Shown: one piece after another, positions 33,740-41,637 of the stretch
Numbering within the stretch: the stretch's first letter is position 1
Layout: every line of letters starts with the position of its first letter
Origin: JBFLVU01 sp037444825
GTDB lineage: Bacteria > Acidobacteriota > UBA4820 > DSQY01
Reading direction: 5' to 3'
Assembly: GCA_037444825.1 (NCBI GenBank)
Contig: JBBILR010000003.1
Span: forward strand, 62,001 to 126,000
DNA length: 64,000 bases
Notes under the pieces: model-generated
The model's database searches: none
What the model saw: the letters and a program-made list of their open reading frames with translations, nothing else
Told to the model about the DNA's origin: nothing
Position numbers and translations under genes: made by a program

Positions 33740-34399
33740 TCAGAGGAGCCTCCCGCCCAGGATTTCCTGGACCAGCTCCGGCTTCGGAGCCGGAATCACC
33801 GCCCAGTTGGTGAGGAGCCCCTTGTCTCCGATGACCTCCTTGCCCGCGTCCACCGCCGCCCGCACCGCCGCCACGTCGCCGGTGAGGATGCAGAAGGCTT
33901 TCCCGCCCAGGGCCATGGCGATCCGGATCTCCAGGAGGCGCACCTGCGCCGCCTTGACGGCCGCGTCGGCCCCCTCGATGAGGGTGGCGACGTTGAAGGC
34001 CTCGAGGACGCCCAGGGCCTCCACCCGCTCCACCTCCGCCGACTGGGAGAGGGCGGGAAAGACCTGCTCGTGCAGGTGGGGGATGACGATGGCGTCGGCC
34101 ACCGTCTCCCCGCAGAGGTCCCGTCCGGCGGAGAGGGCGCTGGTGCAGGCGGCCACGTCCCCCCGGACCAGCACCATGTACTTCCCCGAGCAGATGGACC
34201 GGCTGGTGAGGAGCTCCACGTCCGCGGCCTTCAGCATGACGTCGGTGGCCTCCACCCCTTTGGCGATGGAGGTGAGTTCCAGAAGGCCGATGGCGTCGCG
34301 GATCCGCTTCCCGCCGGAGGGGGGGGGGAACTCTCCCCCCGGTGCGGCGCCTCGGGTCTTGGCGGGAACCGCTTGGACCTGACGGATCTTGGGGCTCAT
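33740..34399 (-). CDS. pduT: PduT-like tandem-BMC microcompartment protein (Fe-S type)
   Basis: The product is 219 aa. A 33-residue Pro/Gly-rich extension precedes two bacterial microcompartment domains (about 35-125 and 130-215). IGLLELTSIAKG, SRSICSGKYMVL and ALGVLEAFNVAT follow PduT, whose TICPGK Cys binds a [4Fe-4S] cluster at the pore of the pseudohexameric trimer; the same Cys is present in SICSGK. The ATG overlaps the pduS stop. No BMC-H hexamer, BMC-P pentamer or encapsulated enzyme gene occurs in the window. Its partner is the PduS-like reductase. Confidence 0.93.
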   Translation of the reverse strand: MSPKIRQVQAVPAKTRGAAPGGEFPPPSGGKRIRDAIGLLELTSIAKGVEATDVMLKAADVELLTSRSICSGKYMVLVRGDVAACTSALSAGRDLCGETVADAIVIPHLHEQVFPALSQSAEVERVEALGVLEAFNVATLIEGADAAVKAAQVRLLEIRIAMALGGKAFCILTGDVAAVRAAVDAGKEVIGDKGLLTNWAVIPAPKPELVQEILGGRLL

Positions 34400-35688
34400 G
34401 GGACCTCCAGGCAAACTGCGCCGTCCACGGCCGCCACCCGGCCGGCCCGGGGGGCGAAGAGACGGGCCCCCAGCGCCCCCTCGGGGATCTCCGCCAGCAG
34501 CGCCCCCGCCGCCACCCGGTCCCCCGGCTTGACCACGGGGACCGAGGGGACGCCGGCGTGTTGCTTCAGGGGCAGGGTGAGGCGCGGAACCCGAATCTCC
34601 CGCTCGTCGAAACGGTGGGGGGCCTCGAAACGCAGGAGGTCCAGCCGGCGCATCAGGGTGCGGGTGGGAGTCCGCCGGTAGGGGAAGAGGGGGGAGGGGG
34701 AAACCTCCCGCGTCTCGGGCCGGACTCCCCGGGCGTGAAGGGCCCGCTTGCTTTCCACCATGACCCGGAAGGGGTCCAGGTCCTCCGGGCAGGCGTAGAG
34801 GGAGCACAGGGCGCACTCGCAGCAGTAGAGAGCCGTCTCCTGCCAGGAGAGCGCCGCCTCCGGGGCGAAGGAGACGGAGATCATGGCCTTGTGGGGCTTC
34901 ACGAAATGGCCCAGGAGGTCCCGGGGGCACAGGTCCGAGCAGCGCATGCACTGGTCGCAGGTGGCGGCGATCTGGTGCACCTGCCGCGAAGACCGGCCCT
35001 TCCGGAGGAGGACCGAATGGCCCTCCGGCAGAACCAGGAGCCCCGAGGTGGTCTTGGTCACCGGGGAGGAGAGGTCCTCGGCGAGGGAGCCCATCATGGC
35101 GCCGTTCACCACCACCCCCACCCCCTCCACGGGGGCGCCGGCGGCCCGAAGGACCGCCTCGAGGGGGGTGCCCACGGGGACCTTCAGGGTGAGCACCTCC
35201 GGAACCGCCCCCGAAACGGTGAGGAACTTCTCGGTGACGGGCTTTCTCAACCCCACGTTGAGCACCGTCTCCACGTTCTGGACCACCACCCCCACGTCCA
35301 GGGGCAGGCCCCCCTTGGGGATGACGCGGCCGGTGGTCTCGTAGACCAGGATGTGTTCGTCCCCGGAGGGGTAGGTGTCCTTGAGGGGGCGGACCTCCAC
35401 CCCCCGGAGCTCGTCCCGCAGGCGCTCCATCAGGCGGGTGTGCTTTTCTTTGATCCCGATGAGAACCCTCCGGGCCCCCACCGAATCGGCGCAGAGGCGG
35501 AGGCCCTCGGCGAAGGGGGCGAGAAAGCTCTCGAGGATCTCCTGGTCCTTGTAGAGGAGCGGCTCGCACTCGGCGGCGTTGACGGCGAAGGTGTCCGCGG
35601 GGGAGGAAAGCTTCACGTGGGTGGGGAAGCCGGCGCCCCCGGCTCCGACGACGCCGAATTCCCGTGCGATCCGAGCCCCTTCGCCCAT
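34396..35688 (-). CDS. pduS: PduS/RnfC-like cobalamin reductase subunit
   Basis: The product is 430 aa. GVVGAGGAGFPTHVKL, NAAECEPLL and YPSGDEHILV are the RnfC/Nuo51 nucleotide- and flavin-binding signatures. SLBB and two [4Fe-4S] motifs follow (CDQCMRCSDLCP and CECALCSLYACP). The C-terminal barrel-hybrid tail resembles PduS. In Salmonella PduS reduces cob(II)alamin and docks on PduT. An adenosyltransferase gene sits 19 kb away at 54465-55043. It is the first gene of the - strand operon with pduT, tolB and recN. Confidence 0.93.
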   Translation of the reverse strand: MGEGARIAREFGVVGAGGAGFPTHVKLSSPADTFAVNAAECEPLLYKDQEILESFLAPFAEGLRLCADSVGARRVLIGIKEKHTRLMERLRDELRGVEVRPLKDTYPSGDEHILVYETTGRVIPKGGLPLDVGVVVQNVETVLNVGLRKPVTEKFLTVSGAVPEVLTLKVPVGTPLEAVLRAAGAPVEGVGVVVNGAMMGSLAEDLSSPVTKTTSGLLVLPEGHSVLLRKGRSSRQVHQIAATCDQCMRCSDLCPRDLLGHFVKPHKAMISVSFAPEAALSWQETALYCCECALCSLYACPEDLDPFRVMVESKRALHARGVRPETREVSPSPLFPYRRTPTRTLMRRLDLLRFEAPHRFDEREIRVPRLTLPLKQHAGVPSVPVVKPGDRVAAGALLAEIPEGALGARLFAPRAGRVAAVDGAVCLEVP

Positions 35689-35703
35689 GGCGCCTCCACA
35701 TCC

Positions 35704-35732
35704 AAGGTAACAGGGTTGGAGCTTCCCTTCAA
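35704..35732 (-). promoter_or_regulatory. Possible promoter of the pduS-pduT-tolB-recN operon
   Basis: On the - strand TTGAAG (35732-35727), a 17-bp spacer and TACCTT (35709-35704) with an upstream TGT. The predicted start falls about 9 bases before the ATG, leaving a very short leader, so this is only moderate support. Confidence 0.35.
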
Positions 35733-35754
35733 GCGCGGTAAGGCGGTGGTGCTG

Positions 35755-35763
35755 TGGTACCCT
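35755..35763 (+). promoter_or_regulatory. Possible extended -10 for mpl
   Basis: TGGTACCCT fits TGnTAnnnT and lies 21 bp before the mpl ATG, in the 95-bp divergent spacer with pduS. No -35 is evident. Confidence 0.3.
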
Positions 35764-35783
35764 GAAAGCGCGGAGGCCTGGGG

Positions 35784-37226
35784 ATGCGCATCCACATGAT
35801 GGCGGTGGGAGGAACCGGGATGGGGTCGCTGGCGGGGCTCCTCAAAGCCCAGGGTCACGAGGTGACCGGCTGCGACAAGGCCCTCTACCCCCCCATGTCC
35901 GAGGCCGTGGCGCGGTACGGGGTCCCCGTCGTGGAAGGCTTCCACCCGGAACACCTGGATCGCTTCCGGCCCGAACTGGTGGTGGTGGGAAACGCCGTCC
36001 ACCGGGACAACCCCGAGGCGGTGGCCCTCCTCGAGGAGGAGGTCCCGTACTGCTCCATGGCGGAGGCGGTCCGCCGCTTCGCCCTGAGCGGCCGGCGCAG
36101 CCTCGTGGTGGCGGGGACCCACGGAAAGACCACCACCACGGCCCTCACGGCGTGGCTGCTGGAGGCGGCGGGGCTCTCCCCCAACGCGCTGGTGGGCGGC
36201 ATCGTCAAGGGCTGGGAGAGCTCCTTCCGCTGGGCCGGCGGCGAGTGGACGGTGGTGGAGGGGGACGAGTACGAGACCGCCTTCTTCGACAAGGGCCCCA
36301 AGTTCCTCCACTACGAGCCCTCCCTTCTGGTGCTCACCAACATCGAGATGGACCACCTCGACAACTTCCGGGACCTGGCCAGCCTGGAGACCGCCTTCGT
36401 CCGGCTCTTCGGCGTCGTCCGGGAGGACGGCCTCGTCCTGGCCGGCGACGAGTCCCCCTCGGTGGCCCGCCTCCTGCCCCAGGCGGGGCGGAAGGTGCAG
36501 ACCTTCGGCCTCTCGGGGGGCCAGGATTGGTCCGCCACCGAGGTGGCCTACGGGGAGGAGGGAACCCGCTTCAAGCTCCTCCACCGCGGCCGGAGGGTGG
36601 GCTCCTTTCGGAGCCCTCTCTTCGGCCCCCACAACCTGCGCAACGCCGTGGCGGCCCTCGCGGCGGCGCTGGAGGCCGGAGCGGAGGCGGAGCGGCTCGC
36701 CGAGGGCCTGCACAGCTTCCCCGGCGTCCGGCGCCGCCAGGAGGTCCTGTGCGCGGGGGACCGTTGGGTCGTGGTGGACGACTTCGCCCACCACCCCACC
36801 GCGCTGAAGGAGACCTTGAAGGCGTTGCGCCAGCGTTTCCCCGGGCGTCCGCTCACCGCCTTCTTCGAGCCGCGCTCCTACACCTGCCAGACGAACCTCC
36901 ACCAGGAGGCGCTGCCGGAGGCCCTCGCCGGAGCAGACGAGGTGATCCTGGGGCCTCTTCCCGATGGCGGCCGTATCCCCCCGGAAGGGCGCCTCGACCT
37001 GCAACGGGTGGCCGGAGACCTGGCGGCTCTGGGGCGAAAAGCCCGCTGGATCCGCTCCTACGAAGAGGGGGGGGATATTCTTCGGTCCGGATCGTTGGCC
37101 GGAGGCGTGGTGGCCTTCTTCTCCTCCGGCGCCTTCGGAGGCCTTCCGGCCCTGGCCGCGGCCGAACTGGGCCGCCGGGAAGAAACGGGCGCCCGCCAGG
37201 TTCCGCCGGAGAAGGAGGGGCCGTGA
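35784..37226 (+). CDS. mpl: Mpl: UDP-MurNAc:L-Ala-gamma-D-Glu-meso-DAP ligase
   Basis: The product is 480 aa with the Mur ligase fold. GGTGMGSLAGLL is an N-terminal nucleotide loop, AGTHGKTTTT the ATP P-loop, and EGDEYETAFFDKGPKF plus TNIEMDHLDNF the Mpl-specific segments. It attaches recycled murein tripeptide to UDP-MurNAc, consistent with DAP-type wall synthesis (dapF in the window). The start is the ATG closing a 95-bp divergent promoter region. Confidence 0.93.
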   Translation: MRIHMMAVGGTGMGSLAGLLKAQGHEVTGCDKALYPPMSEAVARYGVPVVEGFHPEHLDRFRPELVVVGNAVHRDNPEAVALLEEEVPYCSMAEAVRRFALSGRRSLVVAGTHGKTTTTALTAWLLEAAGLSPNALVGGIVKGWESSFRWAGGEWTVVEGDEYETAFFDKGPKFLHYEPSLLVLTNIEMDHLDNFRDLASLETAFVRLFGVVREDGLVLAGDESPSVARLLPQAGRKVQTFGLSGGQDWSATEVAYGEEGTRFKLLHRGRRVGSFRSPLFGPHNLRNAVAALAAALEAGAEAERLAEGLHSFPGVRRRQEVLCAGDRWVVVDDFAHHPTALKETLKALRQRFPGRPLTAFFEPRSYTCQTNLHQEALPEALAGADEVILGPLPDGGRIPPEGRLDLQRVAGDLAALGRKARWIRSYEEGGDILRSGSLAGGVVAFFSSGAFGGLPALAAAELGRREETGARQVPPEKEGP

Positions 37227-37930
37227 AAGTCCGCTGCGCCTCCTGCGGCGCGGATTTCGCGCTGGACCGGGACGACCCCTTCCAGGTTTGCCCCTTCTGC
37301 CGCTCCACCCTCTTTCTGGACCGGGCCAGGACCTTTCTCCGGTTCGCCTTTCGGCCCGCGGTGAGCCCGGACCAGGTCAGGCTTCTTCTCCTGTCCGCCC
37401 TGCGCCGGATGGAACTGCCGCTCCTTCCCCTCCAGGAACTCCGGCCGTGCTGGGTGCCCTTCTGGGGCCGAAGGGGGCGGGAAAGCGAAGGGGTACTGCC
37501 GGCCCTTTCCCCCCGCCCCTCCTGGCTTCGGGGCTTCCGCCTGCCTCCGGCGGAGGCGAGGGTGGCCGGGGGGGAGGAGGTCTCCTTCGCCCCCTGGAAT
37601 GGGGATGAGGTCACTTCCGCCTGGATGGGGGAAGGGGAGGCGTCGGAGTACCGCCTTTTCCTAGTTCCCTTCTACCGGGCCAGCCTCGAAGGGGGTGAGG
37701 GTTCCTGCATCGCCTGGGTGGAGGCCGTTTCGGGGGCCGTCCGTTTCGAGAAGACTCCGCCGCCCCTCACGGCGGCCCTCTCCAGAAGGTACTGGGGCGC
37801 CATGGTGGGCCTTGCCGCCCTGTTCTTGACCGAAGCGGCTCTCCTGCCCGCGGGGCCGGCCCTGGCGGCGGTCCTCCTGTCGGCCATCGCCTCCCTGCCC
37901 CTCTGGCGAAAGGTGGCGGGAGGAGGTTGA
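37223..37930 (+). CDS. Zinc-ribbon protein with C-terminal membrane segment (unknown, ZR-A)
   Basis: The product is 235 aa from a GTG overlapping the mpl stop, with GAAGGAGGGG upstream. A zinc ribbon CASCG-x15-CPFC lies at residues 4-25. A beta-rich domain with RFAFRPAV, WVPFW and LVPFYRAS follows, then one or two hydrophobic helices (about 188-225). I do not recognise a named family. It shares the zinc ribbon, the FRPA/LPP segment and the PFY/PFW motif with the next two genes, so the three look like diverged copies. A role in redox, metal handling or membrane quality control is speculation. Confidence 0.75.
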   Translation: MKVRCASCGADFALDRDDPFQVCPFCRSTLFLDRARTFLRFAFRPAVSPDQVRLLLLSALRRMELPLLPLQELRPCWVPFWGRRGRESEGVLPALSPRPSWLRGFRLPPAEARVAGGEEVSFAPWNGDEVTSAWMGEGEASEYRLFLVPFYRASLEGGEGSCIAWVEAVSGAVRFEKTPPPLTAALSRRYWGAMVGLAALFLTEAALLPAGPALAAVLLSAIASLPLWRKVAGGG

Positions 37931-37932
37931 CG

Positions 37933-39108
37933 GTGGCTCTCACCCGAACCCTCTCCTGCCCCGCCTGCGCAGGGGCCGTCGCCCCGCCGGTGGTCTCCCG
38001 AAAGATCCGGTGCCCCTACTGCGGCAAGGCCCTCTACTACGCCGGCGAGGACTTCCTTCCCCGGTTGGTCCTGCCCCCCGCCTTCTCGGAAGCGGAGACC
38101 CGAGGCCTACTGGAAAGGATTCTCCGCCAGCGGCTCCTTCCTCCGGGGATGGCGGACCGGTCCAGGGTTCTGGATCGCCGGAGGCTCTACCTCCCCTTCT
38201 ACCTGCTGACGGGGAGACGGGGGGGGGTCTTGGAGACGGGGCGGGAGCGTGTGGTCAGCGACGCCCTCGGGGGGCGTCTGGCCCGCTTCTCGCCGCTCAA
38301 CCGGCTGGCGGCCGCCTCGGGGGACCCGGAGCTGGTCCAGATGGCGGGGCGGGTGGAGCGGCCCCGCGTGGTGGTGGAGGAGGACAGCCGGGTGGTCCTG
38401 GGAGACTTCCGCTACTTCTATCCCGCCGCGAGCCTCAAGGAGTGGGGCTTCGACGACGGGGACCTGAGGGAGGCGGCCCTCGCCCGCCTGGAGACCGCCC
38501 GTCCCGCGCGGTTGGAGGAAATGGCGGCCCACGGGGAGGTGGTGGACCCCACCATCCCCCTGGAGACGATCCTCGAGAAGGGGGTTGCGGGCCCGGGAGG
38601 AAGAGGCGGAGAGCTGGCCATCCTAGAGGTTCAGCCGGCCCTGCTCTTTCTTCCCGTGGCGGTCTTCTCCCTCGCCTGGGGCCCGCGGCTTTTCGACGTG
38701 ATGATTTCCGAGCTGGACGGCAAGGCCCTTTCCGGCACCCTCCCCGTGCGGCGGGATTGGCCCGTGGCGGCGGGGGCGCTCTTCACGGCCGCGGCCGGTT
38801 TCTTCTCGGGGCAGGTCCTCCGGGCTCTGTGGGCGGCCTCGTCCGGCCTCACCCCCGCACAAACCCAGGTGCTGAGGCCCTGGGGGCTGATGGTTCTCGC
38901 GGTGACTTTCCTTCTGGCGGCGGGAGGGCTGGACGTCGCTTGGGCCCTCCTGAGAACGCCCTTCGTCCTCCGCGTCACGGGGGCGGGCCCCCGTCTGGAC
39001 CGGGAAGGCCCCGTTCCTCCAAGCCCCTTGAACCCCCTGCGCCGGCTCCTGGCCGCGGCCCTCGTGGAGGGGGCCGCCGGGGCCCTGGCCCCCAGGAGCC
39101 GAAGGTGA
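37933..39108 (+). CDS. Zinc-ribbon membrane protein (unknown, ZR-B)
   Basis: The product is 391 aa. The GTG at 37933 has AGGAGG six bases upstream; the TTG overlapping the previous stop sits too close to that site. A zinc ribbon CPACAG-x12-CPYCG is at residues 8-32. RLYLPFYLLTG is shared with its neighbours. The C-terminal 150 residues include three or four hydrophobic helices (about 220-350). No enzyme motif is visible. It is the largest of three adjacent related genes. Confidence 0.75.
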   Translation: MALTRTLSCPACAGAVAPPVVSRKIRCPYCGKALYYAGEDFLPRLVLPPAFSEAETRGLLERILRQRLLPPGMADRSRVLDRRRLYLPFYLLTGRRGGVLETGRERVVSDALGGRLARFSPLNRLAAASGDPELVQMAGRVERPRVVVEEDSRVVLGDFRYFYPAASLKEWGFDDGDLREAALARLETARPARLEEMAAHGEVVDPTIPLETILEKGVAGPGGRGGELAILEVQPALLFLPVAVFSLAWGPRLFDVMISELDGKALSGTLPVRRDWPVAAGALFTAAAGFFSGQVLRALWAASSGLTPAQTQVLRPWGLMVLAVTFLLAAGGLDVAWALLRTPFVLRVTGAGPRLDREGPVPPSPLNPLRRLLAAALVEGAAGALAPRSRR

Positions 39109-39734
39109 ACGGCCGCTCTCCTCTCCTGCCCCTTTCCTGCCCGAGGTGCGGCTCCGATCCGCTGGGGGGCGGCGCCTCCCGGGTCTTCCTTTGCCCCTCC
39201 TGCCGCCTGGCGGTGGTTCCGGAGGAGGGGAGCCGGACCTACCCCGCCTTCGCCCTCCGGCCGAGAATCCCCGGGGGACGAAGGACCTACCTCCCCTTCT
39301 GGCGGGTCACGGGGCAACTGATCCTCCGGGAGGACCACCCCGACAAGCTGGCCGCCTGGCGTAGGCTCAAACCCCTCGGGGCCTTCTTCTTCCCGGCCTT
39401 TCTGCTCCTGCGCATGGGGTACTACGACGACCTGACCCTGCGGTACGGGCTGCTGGAGGAGGGGTCCCTCGAGGAGGACGACGGCTGGCCTGTCCCCGTG
39501 GCCGACGGGGTCCGCCTGGCCCGAGGCCTCCAGGAGCAGGCCCGACTGTCCTGGCTGGCCTACCTGGACCGGGCGGCGGACGTCACCGGTCTCGAGGCCC
39601 GCTTCGAGGCGGAGAAGGTGGACTACGCCCTGGTCCCCTTTTTCCTCGAGAAGGAGGGGTGGCGGGACGGCCTCCTCGGGATCCGCTTCCCCAAGGGCCT
39701 GCTGGCGGCCCTGGAAACGCCCCCGGTCCCTTGA
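39105..39734 (+). CDS. Zinc-ribbon protein (unknown, ZR-C)
   Basis: The product is 209 aa from a GTG overlapping the ZR-B stop, with AGGAG upstream. The zinc ribbon is CPRCG-x14-CPSC (residues 11-32). RTYPAFALRP, RTYLPFWRVTGQ and ALVPFFLEKEGW repeat motifs of ZR-A and ZR-B, but it lacks a membrane helix. It may be the soluble member of a three-protein complex. The family is not recognised. Confidence 0.72.
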   Translation: MNGRSPLLPLSCPRCGSDPLGGGASRVFLCPSCRLAVVPEEGSRTYPAFALRPRIPGGRRTYLPFWRVTGQLILREDHPDKLAAWRRLKPLGAFFFPAFLLLRMGYYDDLTLRYGLLEEGSLEEDDGWPVPVADGVRLARGLQEQARLSWLAYLDRAADVTGLEARFEAEKVDYALVPFFLEKEGWRDGLLGIRFPKGLLAALETPPVP

Positions 39735-39759
39735 CAGCCAGGGGGGACCGGTACACCAT
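39731..39759 (+). promoter_or_regulatory. Possible promoter of the acyl-CoA ligase gene
   Basis: TTGACA (39731-39736) is a perfect -35 and a 17-bp spacer leads to CACCAT (39754-39759), a poor -10. It overlaps the ZR-C stop and lies 46 bp before the ligase ATG. Confidence 0.35.
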
Positions 39760-39804
39760 TCGGAGCGATGCGAGACCGCGTAGGACCTTGGGGAGGAGGG
39801 TGCC

Positions 39805-41637
39805 ATGGCCGAAATCAAGACTCTGTGTGATCTCTATTTTCACACCATCGAAAACCACGCCCGCCCGGACCACCTGTTGCAAAAGCGGAAGGGGTTGTGG
39901 GAGGTGGTCTCCACCCAGGAGATCGCCGAGACGGTGGAAGCCTTTTCCTGCGGCCTCATGGCCCTGGGAGTCAAGCCCGGAGACAAGGTGGTCCTCATCT
40001 CCGAAGACCGTCCCAAGTGGCTCATGGCGGACTACGCGGTCCTCACCGCGGGCGCCGCGGACGTGCCCATCTACCCCACCCTCAACGCCCAGGAGACGGC
40101 CTACATCGCCAACAACAGCGACGCCGAGGTGGCGGTGGTCTCCAACGAGGACCAGGCCAACAAGCTCCTCTCCCAGCGGGAGAACCTCAAGCGTCTCAAG
40201 AGCATCGTCGTCTTCGACCCCCCCACCGACGGCCACCCGGACCTGCTGACCTGGGACCAGGTGGTGGCCTGGGGGAAGGACTACGCCGCCAAGAACCCGG
40301 GGATCCACCGGAAGGTGGCCTCCCAGGTGAAGCCGGAGGACCTGGCCACCCTCATCTACACTTCCGGGACCACGGGGGTTCCCAAGGGGGTCATGCTCAC
40401 CCACTCCAACTTCGTGGAGAACTGCCGGGCGGGAATGGAGTACCTGGAGATCGACGCCTCGGACCGGGCCCTGGTCTTTCTGCCCCTTTCCCACTCCTTC
40501 GAGCGGATGATCGACTACTGCTACTTCTGGCAGGGGCTGTCCATCGCTTACGCCGAAAGCATCGAGAAGGTGGCCGACAACCTCGGGGAAGTGAAGCCCA
40601 CCTGCATGGCCGCCGTGCCGCGCCTGTACGAGAAGGTGTACGCCCGGCTCATGGAGCAGGCCGCCCAAAGCTCGGCCCTCAAGAAATTCCTCATCCACTG
40701 GAGCATCCGCACGGTGAGCGAATGGGCCGAGGCCTACAAGGCCAACAAGGGCAAGGTCCCGGCGGGCCTCGCCTTCCGCCGCGCCCTCGCCGACAAGATC
40801 GTCCCCAAGAAGCTGAGGGCCCGGGTGGGCGGCCGGATCCGCTTCTTCGTCTCCGGCGGGGCGCCCCTTCCCCGGCACCTGGCGGTCTTCTTTTTCGGGT
40901 GCGGCCTCCCCATCGCCGAAGGGTACGGTCTGACGGAGACCGCGCCGGTGGTCACCGTGAACGAGTTCCACAAGGACGGGAGGGAGAACATCCGCTTCGG
41001 TTCACCGGGCCGCCCCCTGAAAAACGTGGAGGTCCGCATCGCCGAGGACGGAGAACTGTGGGTGCGGGGGCCCAACGTCATGAAAGGCTACTACAAGATG
41101 CCCAAGGAGACGGAGGAGGTCCTCACCCCCGATGGGTGGTTCGCCACCGGCGACATCGCCACCCTCGACGAGGACGGCTTCCTCTTCATCACGGACCGAA
41201 AGAAGGAGCTCATCGTCACCGCCGGCGGAAAGAACGTGGCCCCCCAGCCCATCGAGAACGAGCTGAAGCGCAACAAGTACGTCACCCAGGCGGTCCTCAT
41301 CGGCGACCGGCGGCCGTATATCACCGCCCTCGTCGTGCCCAACTTCGACAACGTCATCGAGTACTGCAAGAGCAAAGGCGTGAACAAGATCGACCCGCGG
41401 GACCTCTGCCGGGAGCCGGTGGTGGCCCACCTCTTCCAGAACGTGCTGGACCGGGTCAACGCCAACCTCAGCCGCTACGAGCAGATCAAGAAGTGCCGCC
41501 TCCTCCCCAAGGAACTCACCATGGAGGAGGGGGAGCTCACCCCCACCCTCAAGGTGAAGCGCCGGGTCATCCTCCAGAAGTACGGACACCTCATTGAGGA
41601 GATGTACGCCGAAAACGGGAATGGCTCCAAGAAGTAA
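39805..41637 (+). CDS. Long-chain fatty acid-CoA ligase (AMP-forming)
   Basis: The product is 610 aa. IYTSGTTGVPKGVMLTH is the AMP/P-loop, EGYGLTETAPV the adenylate motif, and WFATGDIATLDEDGF plus DRKKELIVTAGGKNVAP the A8 hinge. It activates fatty acids as acyl-AMP then acyl-CoA at the membrane face. GGGGAGGAGG precedes the ATG. Its end overlaps recG by 17 bp. It could feed the thiolase and hydratase encoded at 6.6-8.6 kb. Confidence 0.93.
   Translation: MAEIKTLCDLYFHTIENHARPDHLLQKRKGLWEVVSTQEIAETVEAFSCGLMALGVKPGDKVVLISEDRPKWLMADYAVLTAGAADVPIYPTLNAQETAYIANNSDAEVAVVSNEDQANKLLSQRENLKRLKSIVVFDPPTDGHPDLLTWDQVVAWGKDYAAKNPGIHRKVASQVKPEDLATLIYTSGTTGVPKGVMLTHSNFVENCRAGMEYLEIDASDRALVFLPLSHSFERMIDYCYFWQGLSIAYAESIEKVADNLGEVKPTCMAAVPRLYEKVYARLMEQAAQSSALKKFLIHWSIRTVSEWAEAYKANKGKVPAGLAFRRALADKIVPKKLRARVGGRIRFFVSGGAPLPRHLAVFFFGCGLPIAEGYGLTETAPVVTVNEFHKDGRENIRFGSPGRPLKNVEVRIAEDGELWVRGPNVMKGYYKMPKETEEVLTPDGWFATGDIATLDEDGFLFITDRKKELIVTAGGKNVAPQPIENELKRNKYVTQAVLIGDRRPYITALVVPNFDNVIEYCKSKGVNKIDPRDLCREPVVAHLFQNVLDRVNANLSRYEQIKKCRLLPKELTMEEGELTPTLKVKRRVILQKYGHLIEEMYAENGNGSKK

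Noticed and set aside
33740..34399. PduT-like gene as part of a full microcompartment operon in this window
   Set aside because: Only one BMC gene and no pentamer or signature enzyme in 64 kb; neighbours are tolB, recN and mpl.
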